64,000 bases of DNA from JBMNQH01 sp050944035. Its GTDB lineage: Bacteria > Bacillota > Clostridia > Oscillospirales > Oscillospiraceae. The notes beneath the pieces are model-generated. The model was not told where the DNA came from. It made no database searches and saw nothing but the letters and a program-made list of their open reading frames with translations. A program made the translations under genes and the position numbers. Positions 46,406-56,000 of this stretch are shown piece after piece. Numbering within the stretch: position 1 is the stretch's first letter; each line of letters begins with the position of its first letter. The stretch is from contig JBMNQH010000011.1 of NCBI GenBank assembly GCA_050944035.1, forward strand, positions 8,964 through 72,963. Direction: 5' to 3'.

Positions 46406-47302
46406 TTATTTCTTCGTTTTTTGAAATACATTCATTACAATAAAAATACCGATCAATACCAGAATCGCGCCCCCCAGAATCACATACATGGTTTCTAATT
46501 CTACCTTGTCCCCAAAGAAATAGAGATTGCAGTCAATAGAGTCCTTTATACCCTCCACCACCTCAGCCGGGAAGCCCTGTGCGTTCATTTCCGTATAAAC
46601 CCCACGAAGGGCGTGATTGCGCAGCAGAGATGTTCCGTATGTTCCAGGCAGGAAGGACAGGATCTTTTGCAGTCCCCCGCTGAAATTGGAAATGGGCATA
46701 TACGCGCCGCAGACGAAGCCGTAGCCCGCGCTGACAATAGTTCCTACTGCTGAAGCCTGACCGCTTGTAGAAAGAGAAAAGTTCACAACTGAGGAAAGCG
46801 CCGTGCCAAATATCACCAGCAAAATCACATCCAGAACCAGCAGCCCTACATCAGCAACGGTCAGATACCAGCCCATGAAATGCAGGTATCCAAGGCAGAC
46901 AACCAGCGCAGTCAGGCAGATGAGCAGGGTACAAAGTGCACTGGAAATAAAATACCCCAGGGCCATGGTGGAACCTTTGACAGGGGTCATCCGCAGATCC
47001 TTCACCGCACCGCTTACCTTATCCTGCACCATCAGCAGATTGGAGCAGAACGCCACCGTTACACAGCTGACGGCCAGCATGGAGGAAATGAGCTGCCCAC
47101 CCACCGTGCCGTTAATCAGCGCTTCCGGGACGGAAAAACCCATAGACATCACAGAGGTAAACGCCTCCTTGTAGACATTGGAAAGGAAGGTGACGTACAG
47201 CACCAGCAGAATCATGGGCGTAATAAGAGAGGTCACAAACATCCCCTTGTCCTTAAAAAACAATTTGCAGTTGCGAGCAACCAACGCACGAAGTCCAGTC
47301 AT
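46406..47302 (-). CDS. ABC-2 type exporter permease
   Basis: A 298-residue membrane protein of the ABC-2 (DrrB-like) type, about six segments (LITPMILLVLYVTFLSNVY, MLAVSCVTVAFCSNLLMVQDKVSGAVKDLRMTP, YVILGGAILVLIGIFIVMNVF). The MVQDKVSGAVKDLRMTPVKGS stretch is the usual cytoplasmic coupling loop. Its ATG overlaps the ATPase stop by four bases. With the ATPase it forms an exporter. Substrate not visible. Confidence 0.9.
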   Translation of the reverse strand: MTGLRALVARNCKLFFKDKGMFVTSLITPMILLVLYVTFLSNVYKEAFTSVMSMGFSVPEALINGTVGGQLISSMLAVSCVTVAFCSNLLMVQDKVSGAVKDLRMTPVKGSTMALGYFISSALCTLLICLTALVVCLGYLHFMGWYLTVADVGLLVLDVILLVIFGTALSSVVNFSLSTSGQASAVGTIVSAGYGFVCGAYMPISNFSGGLQKILSFLPGTYGTSLLRNHALRGVYTEMNAQGFPAEVVEGIKDSIDCNLYFFGDKVELETMYVILGGAILVLIGIFIVMNVFQKTKK

Positions 47303-48216
47303 TGCGCAGCACCTCCCGTCAGTTTTTTGCCCGTTACGGCAAGGAACACATCGTCCATCTTGCCCTTGGTAATTTCGTAGTCGGTAAAGAGCTTCGGGTG
47401 CTCCAAAATCAGCTTTGTTGCCGTCTCTGTATTGGGAACGGAGATGCGGATGGCGTCCCGGATTTTCTCATAGGGCAGCCCCAGCGCATCCATCTGTTCC
47501 TCAGAAAGGCCGTAGAGGGTGATGAAGTCGCCGGTATAGGTGTTTTTCAGCGTCAGCGGCGTCCCCTCGGCGCTAATCTTACCGCTGTCCAGAATCACTA
47601 CGAAGTCTGCATCCGCCGCTTCCTCCATGTAATGGGTGGTGAGAAACACCGTCATGTTTTCCTTTTCCCGAAGCTCCGTCATCACATCCCACAACAGCTT
47701 TCGGGTTTGAGGGTCAAGGCCGGTGGTTGGCTCATCCAGAATGAGGATTTTCGGTTTATGTAAAAGGGCTCGGGCTATGTCGATGCGCCGCCGCTGACCG
47801 CCGGAGAGTTTGCCTACCGTACGTTTCAGCAGATCGGCAAAGTCCAGCAACTCCGCCAGTTCCCTCAGACGAATCCTGAAAGCATCACCGTTGATGCCGT
47901 ACAGGGCAGCCCGGCTTTTCAGATTGTCCTGAACAGACAGTGCCTGATCCAGCACGGAATTCTGAAATACCACACCCAGTTCCCTCCTGATAGAATCCAT
48001 GTTGCTATCGATGCTTTTCCCGTTGATGGTCACGCTGCCTGCGTCTTTGGCCAGCTGTCCGCATAGGATGGCGATAGTGGTGCTTTTGCCCGCACCGTTG
48101 ACGCCCAGGAAGGCAAACAACTCACCCGGTTTTACCCGAAAGCTCAAATCCTGCACGGCCTTGACCTCGCCGAAGGACTTGCACAGGTTCTTGATCTCAA
48201 TCACATTTTCCGTCAT
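47299..48216 (-). CDS. ABC exporter ATP-binding protein
   Basis: A 305-residue DrrA-like ATPase. Walker A is GVNGAGKST (about residues 40-48), the signature is KLSGGQRRRIDIA, Walker B is LILDEPTTGLD and the H-loop is FLTTHYMEEA. The C-terminal 70 residues resemble the regulatory tail of DrrA/CcmA types. I start it at 48216 because AAGGCGAG lies seven bases upstream; a further ATG at 48240 lies within the preceding gene and has no site. It overlaps that gene by 20 bases. Confidence 0.92.
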   Translation of the reverse strand: MTENVIEIKNLCKSFGEVKAVQDLSFRVKPGELFAFLGVNGAGKSTTIAILCGQLAKDAGSVTINGKSIDSNMDSIRRELGVVFQNSVLDQALSVQDNLKSRAALYGINGDAFRIRLRELAELLDFADLLKRTVGKLSGGQRRRIDIARALLHKPKILILDEPTTGLDPQTRKLLWDVMTELREKENMTVFLTTHYMEEAADADFVVILDSGKISAEGTPLTLKNTYTGDFITLYGLSEEQMDALGLPYEKIRDAIRISVPNTETATKLILEHPKLFTDYEITKGKMDDVFLAVTGKKLTGGAAQ

Positions 48217-48457
48217 TGCTTTTCTCGCCTTTCTTTTCAATGAAAGAACCGATTGCTTCGCCGATCAGCATCCCAATTCCAAAATTATGAGACATCTCCA
48301 GCAAAGCGCATACGGCATAGCCGATGCCCATACCGATCAGCATCCCCTCGATAACGTAACTGGATTTGATTTTTTTCCCGGCTGCGTTCGTCGCAAGAAT
48401 CGCCACGGAAATCCCAACTGTTACCCAGGGCAGCGCTGCCATGATAAAGTCTTTCAT
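48197..48457 (-). CDS. Small membrane protein, 86 residues
   Basis: Two or three hydrophobic segments (FIMAALPWVTVGISVAIL and GMLIGMGIGYAVCALL) with glycine-zipper spacing (GIGMLIGEAIGSFI), then a charged tail. GGAGG lies eight bases before the ATG. It precedes and overlaps the exporter ATPase by 20 bases, so it is probably an accessory membrane partner of the exporter. Family unrecognised. Confidence 0.78.
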   Translation of the reverse strand: MKDFIMAALPWVTVGISVAILATNAAGKKIKSSYVIEGMLIGMGIGYAVCALLEMSHNFGIGMLIGEAIGSFIEKKGEKSNDGKCD

Positions 48458-48474
48458 TTTTTATTCCTCCGTTT

Positions 48475-48684
48475 CTATTTCAAACGAGAGCGGAGCTTCT
48501 CTGCCCTGTCGTTCAAAACAGTTCTCTTCCTGTCATTCTTTTCCCGGATTCGGATTCTGACGCTCCAGCTCTGCATCGAGCGCAGAATCATGGAGCCGAG
48601 AATCAGACAGATGCCGATGATAAAGGTCGCGCCATTGCCAAAATCTGCGGTGCGTTCCACCCGGAAACACTCATAGATGATCAT
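48475..48684 (-). CDS. Small membrane protein, 69 residues
   Basis: One strong hydrophobic segment (ATFIIGICLILGSMIL) then a basic tail (RIRIREKNDRKRTVL). No clear ribosome site upstream. The ATG overlaps by four bases an out-of-frame TGA that ends the lost C-terminal extension of hsdS. It lies at the join between the exporter operon and the R-M locus, so its 5' end may have been replaced. Probably the first gene of the exporter operon. Confidence 0.55.
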   Translation of the reverse strand: MIIYECFRVERTADFGNGATFIIGICLILGSMILRSMQSWSVRIRIREKNDRKRTVLNDRAEKLRSRLK

Positions 48685-48730
48685 TCGGTTGCCAAAGTAG
48701 GTTTGATGATTTTTCGTTCCAATTCAGATT

Positions 48731-50101
48731 TCAGCTTTTCTTCAACTTCTCTTGGAATTGAAATGGGTTTGGCTCGACTTCCAGAACACTTTTAATGAAC
48801 TCCACCGCACTCTCCTCGCCGGGGTCGTTGGTGCCCAGTTCACCGCGGAAGGCGCGGGCGAGGATGGCTTTTTTGATGAGGTCGATCTGTTCCAGCACGC
48901 CTTCAGCGGCTTCCCTGGCCTGCTGCTCTTTGGCGAGGAGGTCGTCAAGGATTTGGACGACTTCGGCTTGTTCTTCTCTCATTGGAATAAGCAACTCTAA
49001 AGAACGGATATCATCCAATCCTAATCCTATTTTTGTGGCTCCGCGTTGCTTATTTCTCATCTGCTGTAATCCGACATCAGAAACTAAATACCACGCAAGG
49101 AATTCTGCATCGTCTGTTGCCGTTGGGCGAGCTAAAGCGATGTGTTGATTGATATATGCGTTTTGTTTAATTTCACGTACTAACCCCACCATACCAATGT
49201 CTGCGGTAATCGAAATTAAAATATCATTTTTTTGCAATTTTGTACGCTGACCTTCGGTCTGGGTAGGCAAATTCACACGCTGGATATCTGACAAGTCCAG
49301 TTCTATTGTGCCATGGTCAAGATTTCCCATCCGAATAAAAATGTCTCCATTATCAGCATAGTACTTAGCCCATCCTCGAGAGCCACTTGTTACATACTCA
49401 AATAGCTGCGTAGATGTTCGTGTTTCCCAGCTCTCCATCCCTACTCCGTGCTTTTTTCTCCACCGTTCGGTGAGTTCGCCGGTGAAGGCTTTGTGGAGGA
49501 TGGCGGCTTTGCGGGTTTCAAAGCTGTCCAGCGCATCCTGTGCCTTTTGCTTGGCCTCGTCCAGCTTGGCAAACAGGCTCTCAATGCGGTCAACAATGCG
49601 CTGTTGTTCTGTAAGAGGGGGAAGCGGACATTTTGCGTTGAGTACAGCACTTTCTGAAATACGAGGCAAGTTAATACCTTTAGAATTGGAGACGGCATAC
49701 TCGATAAAAGTATCTTGGTCCAGAAAGAAATTTAAAAATTCAGGCGTACACAACGATGTAGCATTAAAAACTAGTATATCTGTTGAACAAACCCCATCAA
49801 AGGTTGCAACATCATGCTTATTCAAATATGGACGCAACTTCCCATAAAGGATTTGTTGAGGATGAAAAACGTTTTTTAAACTTTTTACTCCAGTGGCAGA
49901 ATCATATGCAACAATACCCGTATCTTTTTGCATGTGTTCAAGTCCAACATATTTCAGATTGGCATCAGAAAATTCATCGGTCTTTTCTTTGGAGCTTTGT
50001 AGTAGAAGTCCTAACCTCACCCAGCACCAATTCTCCGGCACCAATGCCGCCTGTAAGCGCTCTTCCGGCGTCAGGGTTTCTTTTTTTCGGCCTCTCGCCA
50101 T
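48731..50101 (-). CDS. hsdS: Type I R-M specificity subunit HsdS (copy 1)
   Basis: A 456-residue DNA-recognition subunit. It has two variable target-recognition domains (about residues 20-160 and 225-370). They are separated by a conserved central helix region (PLTEQQRIVDRIESLFAKLDEAKQKAQDALDSFETRKAAILHKAFTGELTERW, in parts) and closed by a second conserved helix region (VVQILDDLLAKEQQAREAAE). Start at 50101: ATG overlaps the hsdM stop by one base (TGATG). The C-terminus is probably frameshifted near 48775. A good continuation (REVEEKLKSELERKIIKPTLATE in another frame) is out of phase. Companion hsdS at 51533. Confidence 0.92.
   Translation of the reverse strand: MARGRKKETLTPEERLQAALVPENWCWVRLGLLLQSSKEKTDEFSDANLKYVGLEHMQKDTGIVAYDSATGVKSLKNVFHPQQILYGKLRPYLNKHDVATFDGVCSTDILVFNATSLCTPEFLNFFLDQDTFIEYAVSNSKGINLPRISESAVLNAKCPLPPLTEQQRIVDRIESLFAKLDEAKQKAQDALDSFETRKAAILHKAFTGELTERWRKKHGVGMESWETRTSTQLFEYVTSGSRGWAKYYADNGDIFIRMGNLDHGTIELDLSDIQRVNLPTQTEGQRTKLQKNDILISITADIGMVGLVREIKQNAYINQHIALARPTATDDAEFLAWYLVSDVGLQQMRNKQRGATKIGLGLDDIRSLELLIPMREEQAEVVQILDDLLAKEQQAREAAEGVLEQIDLIKKAILARAFRGELGTNDPGEESAVEFIKSVLEVEPNPFQFQEKLKKS
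48800..48952 (-). repeat. hsdS C-terminal conserved repeat (with 51578-51730)
   Basis: 153 bases encoding the last conserved helix and the GELGTNDPGEESAVE block are nearly identical to 51578-51730 in hsdS copy 2, in the same orientation. Confidence 0.9.
49474..49609 (-). repeat. hsdS central conserved repeat (with 52261-52396)
   Basis: 136 bases encoding the conserved central helix match 52261-52396 with only scattered differences, same orientation. Recombination between the copies would exchange whole recognition domains. Confidence 0.9.
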
Positions 50102-51519
50102 CAGTCCCGCACCTCCAGCGCCCGCAGCTCCTTCACCACGCACATCAGCAGGTCAACGGCTTCCTCCAGGTTGGCGGCGGCCTCCTCGGCGCTGTCCGCC
50201 GGGTCGGGCAGGTCGTTGTAGTCCAACACCGAGTCGTCACGAATCAGGCCCAGATCCAAACTGTTGCCCTTTTCCGCAATCTGCTCCCGGGTAAACACGC
50301 TCCACCGCTCATCCTGCACAGCATGGCGGTCCTCGGCTTCATAGGCCTTTTCAAAGTCCGAGAAATGTTCCGTTTTCAGCGGGGCGGTCTTGCCGAAACT
50401 GGGCATATTGGTGCGCAGGTCATAGAACCAAACTTCCTTGGTGTTGCCCTTGTCGCTCTTGCCCCGGGTGAAGAACAGCACATTGGTTTTGACACCTTGG
50501 GCGTAGAAAATACCCGTGGGCAGGCGGAGGATGGTGTGCAAATTACACTTGTCCATTAGGTCACAGCGGATCTTCTCGCCGTCACCGTCAGCAAAGAGCA
50601 CATTGTCGGGGAGCACCACAGAGGCCCTGGCTTTGCCGCTCTGCTTCAGGCTGCGGTAGATATGTTGGAGAAAGTTCAGCTGCTTGTTGCTGGTGGGAAA
50701 GGTGAAGTCGTCCCGGGTGGCGCGCTCGCCGCCCTTCTTGGTACCAAAGGGCGGATTGGTGAGCACCAGATCAAAGTCGTGGAGGGCTTTTCCCTGATTG
50801 GAGAGGGTGTCAGCCAGCAAAATCTGGCCGTCGATATCGTGAAGCATGGCATTCATCAGAGCCAGACGGTGGGTGTCGTGCACCAGCTCACAGCCGGTGA
50901 ATGCCTCTTCCCGCTCGAATTTCGCCTGGTCGGCATCCAGATCGTAAAAGTCGTCGGTGTGTTCCTTCACATACCGATGGGCGGCGATCATAAACCCGAA
51001 GGTTCCGCAGGCCGGGTCGTTGCACCGCTCCCCGGGCTGGGGCTGCATCAGCCGGGTCATCACGTCGATGAGGACGCGGGGCGTGAAGTACTGACCGGCG
51101 CCGGACTTCTTCTCATTGGCGTTCTTTTCCAGCAGTCCTTCATACAGGTTGCCCAACCCCTCTTCCCGGGCGGAGTACCAATCCAGACCGTCGATGGTGG
51201 TGATGATCTTTTCCAGATTCTTGGGTTCGTCGATATTGGTAGCAGCGCTCTGGTAGATCTCCCGCACCCGGCCGGTGCAGTTCTCGCCCAGTTGGGTCAG
51301 CAGCTCTTTGTAGAACTTCTTTAGTTCAATGCCGCTTTTGGCGGTGAGTTCATCCCAGCGGTAGGCTGCAGGAATCTGGCTTTCCGCTCCAGTCTCCTTG
51401 GCCATCTTCAAAAACAGAATATAAGTCAGCTCGGTAACATACTGGTGATAGGTGATGCCGTCATCCCGCAGTACATTGCAAAGATTCCAGAGCTTGGATA
51501 CGATCTCCTGTGTGGTCAT
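50101..51519 (-). CDS. hsdM: Type I R-M methyltransferase subunit HsdM
   Basis: A 472-residue N6-adenine methyltransferase. The SAM site is DPACGTFGFM (about residue 165) and the catalytic N-P-P-F motif is in LTNPPFGTKKGGE (about residue 250). The N-terminal helical HsdM_N domain starts TTQEIVSKLWNLCNVLRDDG. AGGAGG lies just before the ATG. It overlaps hsdS copy 1 and follows hsdS copy 2 by 14 bases. It is the only intact hsdM of the locus, so it must serve both specificity subunits. Confidence 0.95.
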   Translation of the reverse strand: MTTQEIVSKLWNLCNVLRDDGITYHQYVTELTYILFLKMAKETGAESQIPAAYRWDELTAKSGIELKKFYKELLTQLGENCTGRVREIYQSAATNIDEPKNLEKIITTIDGLDWYSAREEGLGNLYEGLLEKNANEKKSGAGQYFTPRVLIDVMTRLMQPQPGERCNDPACGTFGFMIAAHRYVKEHTDDFYDLDADQAKFEREEAFTGCELVHDTHRLALMNAMLHDIDGQILLADTLSNQGKALHDFDLVLTNPPFGTKKGGERATRDDFTFPTSNKQLNFLQHIYRSLKQSGKARASVVLPDNVLFADGDGEKIRCDLMDKCNLHTILRLPTGIFYAQGVKTNVLFFTRGKSDKGNTKEVWFYDLRTNMPSFGKTAPLKTEHFSDFEKAYEAEDRHAVQDERWSVFTREQIAEKGNSLDLGLIRDDSVLDYNDLPDPADSAEEAAANLEEAVDLLMCVVKELRALEVRD

Positions 51520-51532
51520 GTACGGTTTCCTC

Positions 51533-51567
51533 CTAATTGATTTTGGAAAATCCGGTCGATTTTCTTG
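51533..51567 (-). repeat. Displaced copy of an hsdR 3' segment
   Basis: 35 bases are identical to 53069-53103 near the end of hsdR. Here they are read out of frame and form the last 12 codons of hsdS copy 2. They show that the unit was copied from hsdR DNA. Confidence 0.92.
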
Positions 51568-52954
51568 TTTTCAGCAGCTCCACCGCGCTCTCCTCGCCGG
51601 GGTCGTTGGTGCCCAGCTCGCCGCGGAAGGCGCGGGCGAGGATGGCTTTTTTGATGAGGTCGATCTGCTCCAGCACCTCTTCGGCGGCTTCCCTGGCCTG
51701 CTGCTCTTTGGCGAGGAGGTCGTCAAGGATACGGACAATTTCGGTTTGCTCAGGTAAAGAAGCAAATGGTAGCGGGATAGTCTTAACTTTTCCTGCACTC
51801 AGATTAAATAGCCCCGCGGTGGTTTTGGCTCGCTCCTGCATAGTGGCTTTTCCAGCTTGGCTATTTAGATAATAAAGCACATACTCTGGAAAAACATCTG
51901 CTGTTTTACTTCTCATCCGAATAATGTGGTTTTGGTGAATACAAAGAGGTAATTCATTATGCCACATTGCACAGCGTCCGATTTCGTTACCACTACCGTT
52001 TCCTTCTACAATAAGGATATCCTTATCCTGTAGTTTGAGTTTTTCAAGTTCTTCCGGAGTCACCTCGAAATATCTTATATCTGAAAGATCAATTTTATCT
52101 CTATATACATTTGCTACTGCCAGATATGGGATTGGATTATCTTTAGGACTACGAGCTGGAGTTTTTTGAATTCCTGAAACGATTTCAAAACATTCTATTA
52201 ACTCATGCGTTTCCCAACTCTCCATCCCCACACCGTGTTCTTTTCTCCACTGGGCGGTAAGTTCGCCGGTGAAGGCTTTGTGTAGGATGGCGGCTTTGCG
52301 GGTTTCAAAGCTGTCCAGCGCATCCTGTGCCTTTTGCTTGGCCTCGTCCAACTTGGCAAACAGGCTTTCAATGCGGTCAACAATGCGCTGTTGTTCAGGA
52401 AGGGGCGGCAAGGGAACTATGGTAAAATTTGCATTTATTATCGTATATGTATCAACAGTTGTCCCTGATGACATTTGGTGAATTTGATTATCAATAAATA
52501 CACTTTTGTAAAGGAAATACACATATTTAGGATGGAATATCCCTCGATTTTTGAACCAAATAATATTCCCGTCTTTAAAATAGAACTTTTGATTTCCGTT
52601 TATCACATAAGGAATTCCTATGGTTCCTACACCACTAATAAGCAAGTCTCCATTTTGCGGTATTCCATATTCTTCAGCAAAGCTACTGTACAATTTTTCA
52701 GAGATAAATAGCTCATTATCGACATAACCAGCTTCTGAAAGCTTTACTAATTCTCGAGTACGATAAAAAGGAATTCCTTGTAAAAGCCAATCTTCTTTAT
52801 GAACACGCTTACTGGATGTTACATCAAAACCCGATTTAATATAAGTCCAGCACCAATTCCCCGGCACCGGATATGGCTGCTCGCGCTCCGGCACCAACGC
52901 CGCCTGCAAGCGTTCTTCCGGCGTCAGGGTTTCTTTTTTCTTTCCTCTCGCCAT
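51533..52954 (-). CDS. hsdS: Type I R-M specificity subunit HsdS (copy 2)
   Basis: A 473-residue HsdS from the ATG at 52954 (TGATG junction with the hsdM remnant). The conserved regions (LPPLPEQQRIVDRIESLFAKLDEAKQ, LPEQTEIVRILDDLLAKEQQAREAAEEVLEQ, in parts) are nearly the same as copy 1, whereas both recognition domains differ, so the DNA target should differ. The last 12 residues come from a copied hsdR fragment in the wrong frame, so the natural C-terminus is lost. Whether it is functional is unknown. An upstream ATG at 53032 lies within hsdR and is rejected. Confidence 0.9.
   Translation of the reverse strand: MARGKKKETLTPEERLQAALVPEREQPYPVPGNWCWTYIKSGFDVTSSKRVHKEDWLLQGIPFYRTRELVKLSEAGYVDNELFISEKLYSSFAEEYGIPQNGDLLISGVGTIGIPYVINGNQKFYFKDGNIIWFKNRGIFHPKYVYFLYKSVFIDNQIHQMSSGTTVDTYTIINANFTIVPLPPLPEQQRIVDRIESLFAKLDEAKQKAQDALDSFETRKAAILHKAFTGELTAQWRKEHGVGMESWETHELIECFEIVSGIQKTPARSPKDNPIPYLAVANVYRDKIDLSDIRYFEVTPEELEKLKLQDKDILIVEGNGSGNEIGRCAMWHNELPLCIHQNHIIRMRSKTADVFPEYVLYYLNSQAGKATMQERAKTTAGLFNLSAGKVKTIPLPFASLPEQTEIVRILDDLLAKEQQAREAAEEVLEQIDLIKKAILARAFRGELGTNDPGEESAVELLKTRKSTGFSKIN
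51578..51730 (-). repeat. hsdS C-terminal conserved repeat, copy 2
   Basis: Direct-repeat partner of 48800-48952. Confidence 0.9.
52261..52396 (-). repeat. hsdS central conserved repeat, copy 2
   Basis: Direct-repeat partner of 49474-49609. Confidence 0.9.
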
Positions 52955-53013
52955 CAGCCCCGCACCTCCAGCGGCAGATTCCAGAGCTTGGACACGATCT
53001 TCTGTGCGGTCAT
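52954..53013 (-). pseudogene. hsdM deletion scar
   Basis: A 20-codon frame (MTAQKIVSKLWNLPLEVRG then stop) joins the first 13 residues of HsdM (MTxQxIVSKLWNL) to the last residues of HsdM (LEVRx). Its first 36 bases match 51484-51519, the start of the intact hsdM, with four differences. It begins on the hsdR stop (ATGA) and ends on the hsdS2 start (TGATG), exactly where a full hsdM would be. Confidence 0.85.
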
Positions 53014-56000
53014 GCAATTTTTCCTCCATCATCGTACAGGTACTCGTTTAACTCCAGCACGATGCTCTCTAATTGATTTTGGAAAATCCGGTCGATTTTC
53101 TTGAATCCGCCCGCACTTCTGAACCGGGTATCTTCGTCAAAAACACCCACATTGAGCACAGATTCTTCCATGAGATATTTTTCCATGCGGCCAATCCACT
53201 TCTGCTCTATGGCAGTGAATTTGTGGGTCTTTTTCAGCTTGTCCACTGCCCGGCGGATCCGGGCCTCGTGGCTGATGAGGGTGGAGCCGATGGCATACCG
53301 TCGGATCAGGCTGATAATATCCGCCGCCATCTTCTCGTTGGTCAGCTCCGATATAGCAGTATTGAGCTGCTGGGTGGTAAAGCCCTCCCGATCCAATGTC
53401 AGGCGAAGATCCTTCAGGCTTTCCCGGGTCAATTCCTTCGGACGGGTACAGACGATGTTCAGTGCCGCAATCTCGTTGAAATGGGTCTTTACATAGTCGG
53501 CGAAGGCGTCCAGATAGTCCTCCGGGCGGTTGCCGGTACCGTAGCCACGGGTATGGCTAATCAGTTCATCCGGCGCATTCGAAATGATTACCGGGCGGCC
53601 TCCGTTGGCTCGGGTCTCCCCAAGCAGCTCGAAGAGATCCCGATGCGCGAGAATGCGGTTGCGGGCCTGCTGGGGCGGTTCCTGCTCCAGCTGCTGAATG
53701 AACTGGGTGGGGTCCATGCCGCCGGTCATGCTGACGAAATGCTCCATGGTCTTGCTGTCCAGCTTCCGCTTTTTCCGCTGGAGCTTGGCGATAATCTGAT
53801 CGATCTGGTACGCGATCTGCTTTTCGTTTTCCAGCACCTCGAGACCGTCCAACAGCTGTCCGAAGGAAGCGGATGGATTGGCCACCACCGGTTTCATAGT
53901 GTTGACTGTCTCCAAAGATTCGTAGACGCCAACAGGGTCATAGATTTCGAAATGGGTCTTATGAATCTTGGGGCACAGGCGAGTGGCGCGGCCCAACATC
54001 TGCTCGAACAGGATGCGGGATTTCACCCGGCGCAGGAACACCAGATTGGTGATCTCTGGCACATCGATACCGGTAGTCAGCAAATCCACAGTGACCGCGA
54101 TGCTGGGATATCTCTCATTCTTAAACCGCTTAATGGCCTCCTGTACCTTCTTAGGGTTGCCGCCGCCCACGCTGCCGGTGATCTTCATGACCGCATCGTT
54201 GTCCACGCCGTATTCAGAGTAGATGTTCTTGAGGATATCTACAATCATGTCGGCATGCTGGTCGTCCACAGCATAGATAAGGGTTTTGCCCTGTTCCTCC
54301 GGATTTTCCGGATCGATGTCCTTGGCGATCTCCGCCAGCACCGCCTCGTTAAAGGGGCGCGTGATGATCTTTTTATTGAACTGCTCCACATCGAAGTCCA
54401 GCTCATCGTTCAACAGTTCGCTGTTGGTGATTTCGCCGGTCACAGGGTCGTAGACGGTGACGGTATCCCCGGATTGATAGTGAATCCCCTCATCCCGCAG
54501 CCGGGTATGGAGGTCATGCGGTGCATCGTGATCCACTAGGTAGCCCTCAATGACTGCCTCCCGGTAGGTATATTTGAAAACCGGCTGACCGAAAATCGCG
54601 GTGGTCTGGAGCGCAGGGGTGGCGGTCAGAGCAATTTTTACCGCGTCGAAATACTCAATCACGCTACGGTATTTGCTCTGGTAGTCCCGCTGATCCCGAT
54701 AGAGAAGCTCGGTATCTCCCATCTCCTTATCCAGCAGGTAGCCCCGGTGGGCCTCATCCACGATGATCAGGTCGTAGTCGCTGACCGCGGGCATGGTTTC
54801 CCCACCATTGTAGAGGATGCGCTTCACCATCCCCTGCACGGTGGCCACCTGGATGCGGGTCTCCCGCTCGATCTCCTTGTCCTCCAGCCCTTTGATGTTG
54901 TAGATGTCCGCCAGAGGCATCAGGTCCTCCAGCTTGACCTCTTTGAATACATCCAATGCCTGCTCACCCAGCGCGGTGCGATCCACCAGGAACAGGATTC
55001 GCTTGAAACGACCTGTCTTCAAAAAGCGGTAAATCATCCCCAATACGGTCCGGGTCTTACCGGTACCGGTGGCCATGGCCAGCAATGCTGTGTTCTCTCC
55101 ATCTATAATGGCTTGTTCCGCCGCCTGAATGGCCCGCAGCTGATAATCTCGAAGATTCAGTCCGTCCCTGTCACGCAGCAGATCAAAGGGCATCTGTTCC
55201 AATGCTCGGTTACCTGCATCGACATTCTTACCCAACAATTCCAGAAGGTTTTCCGGGCTCATCCATCCCCGCAGAGCCTTCGGTACATTGGAGGATTGGC
55301 GGAGATCCAGAAACCAGATGCCGGACTTTGTTTTATATTGCTCCAGATAGGGTCTGCCGTTGGTTGCAAAGGTAAATGGAACCTTGTAATCTCCCCAGGC
55401 TCCAATCTGGTATTGCGCATCTGCCGCACGAATGTTGCGGGGATAGTCCTTTCCCTGATAATCAATCACGGAAGGGATGTCCTTATGCTCTGCTTTTGCT
55501 TCAATAATTCCTACTAACTGCAGACCGATAAACAGCGCATAGTCAGCCCGGCCATGATTCCCAACCGCAGAGTCCGTGGGCCATTCAGCAATGGCAAGAT
55601 TCCGGCCTTTCACGGGACAAGTACCCTTTGAGAAACGTAGGTTCTCGGTGTCGGCCTCCCAGCCCACCTGCCGCAGTTGTTCATCAATCATATAGCGTGT
55701 TTCAGCTTCGGTCTTTTGCCGCTGACTGGCTGCCCACGCTGCCTGTTGACGACGTTTTTCTTTCGTAATCGTATCTGAAATAGCAGCCTTTTCTTCCGCT
55801 TCTTTTACCAGCTTTTCTTCCTGTGTTTCATTGGGCACGTCGTCAATGGTGGCCGGATTCGGCAATTCAGAAGGCATCACAAACGGGACATTTTGATAAT
55901 TCCAATCACCGTAGGTCTGCATAAACCATTCACACAAACTGTGTGCCATTTGCAGCAATGTTTTTCCTTCTGTAACAGAAACATAGTTTTCATGCGCTGC

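Noticed and set aside
49474..52396. CRISPR or tandem-repeat array
   Set aside because: The repeated blocks are two copies of conserved hsdS segments, not short regularly spaced repeats.
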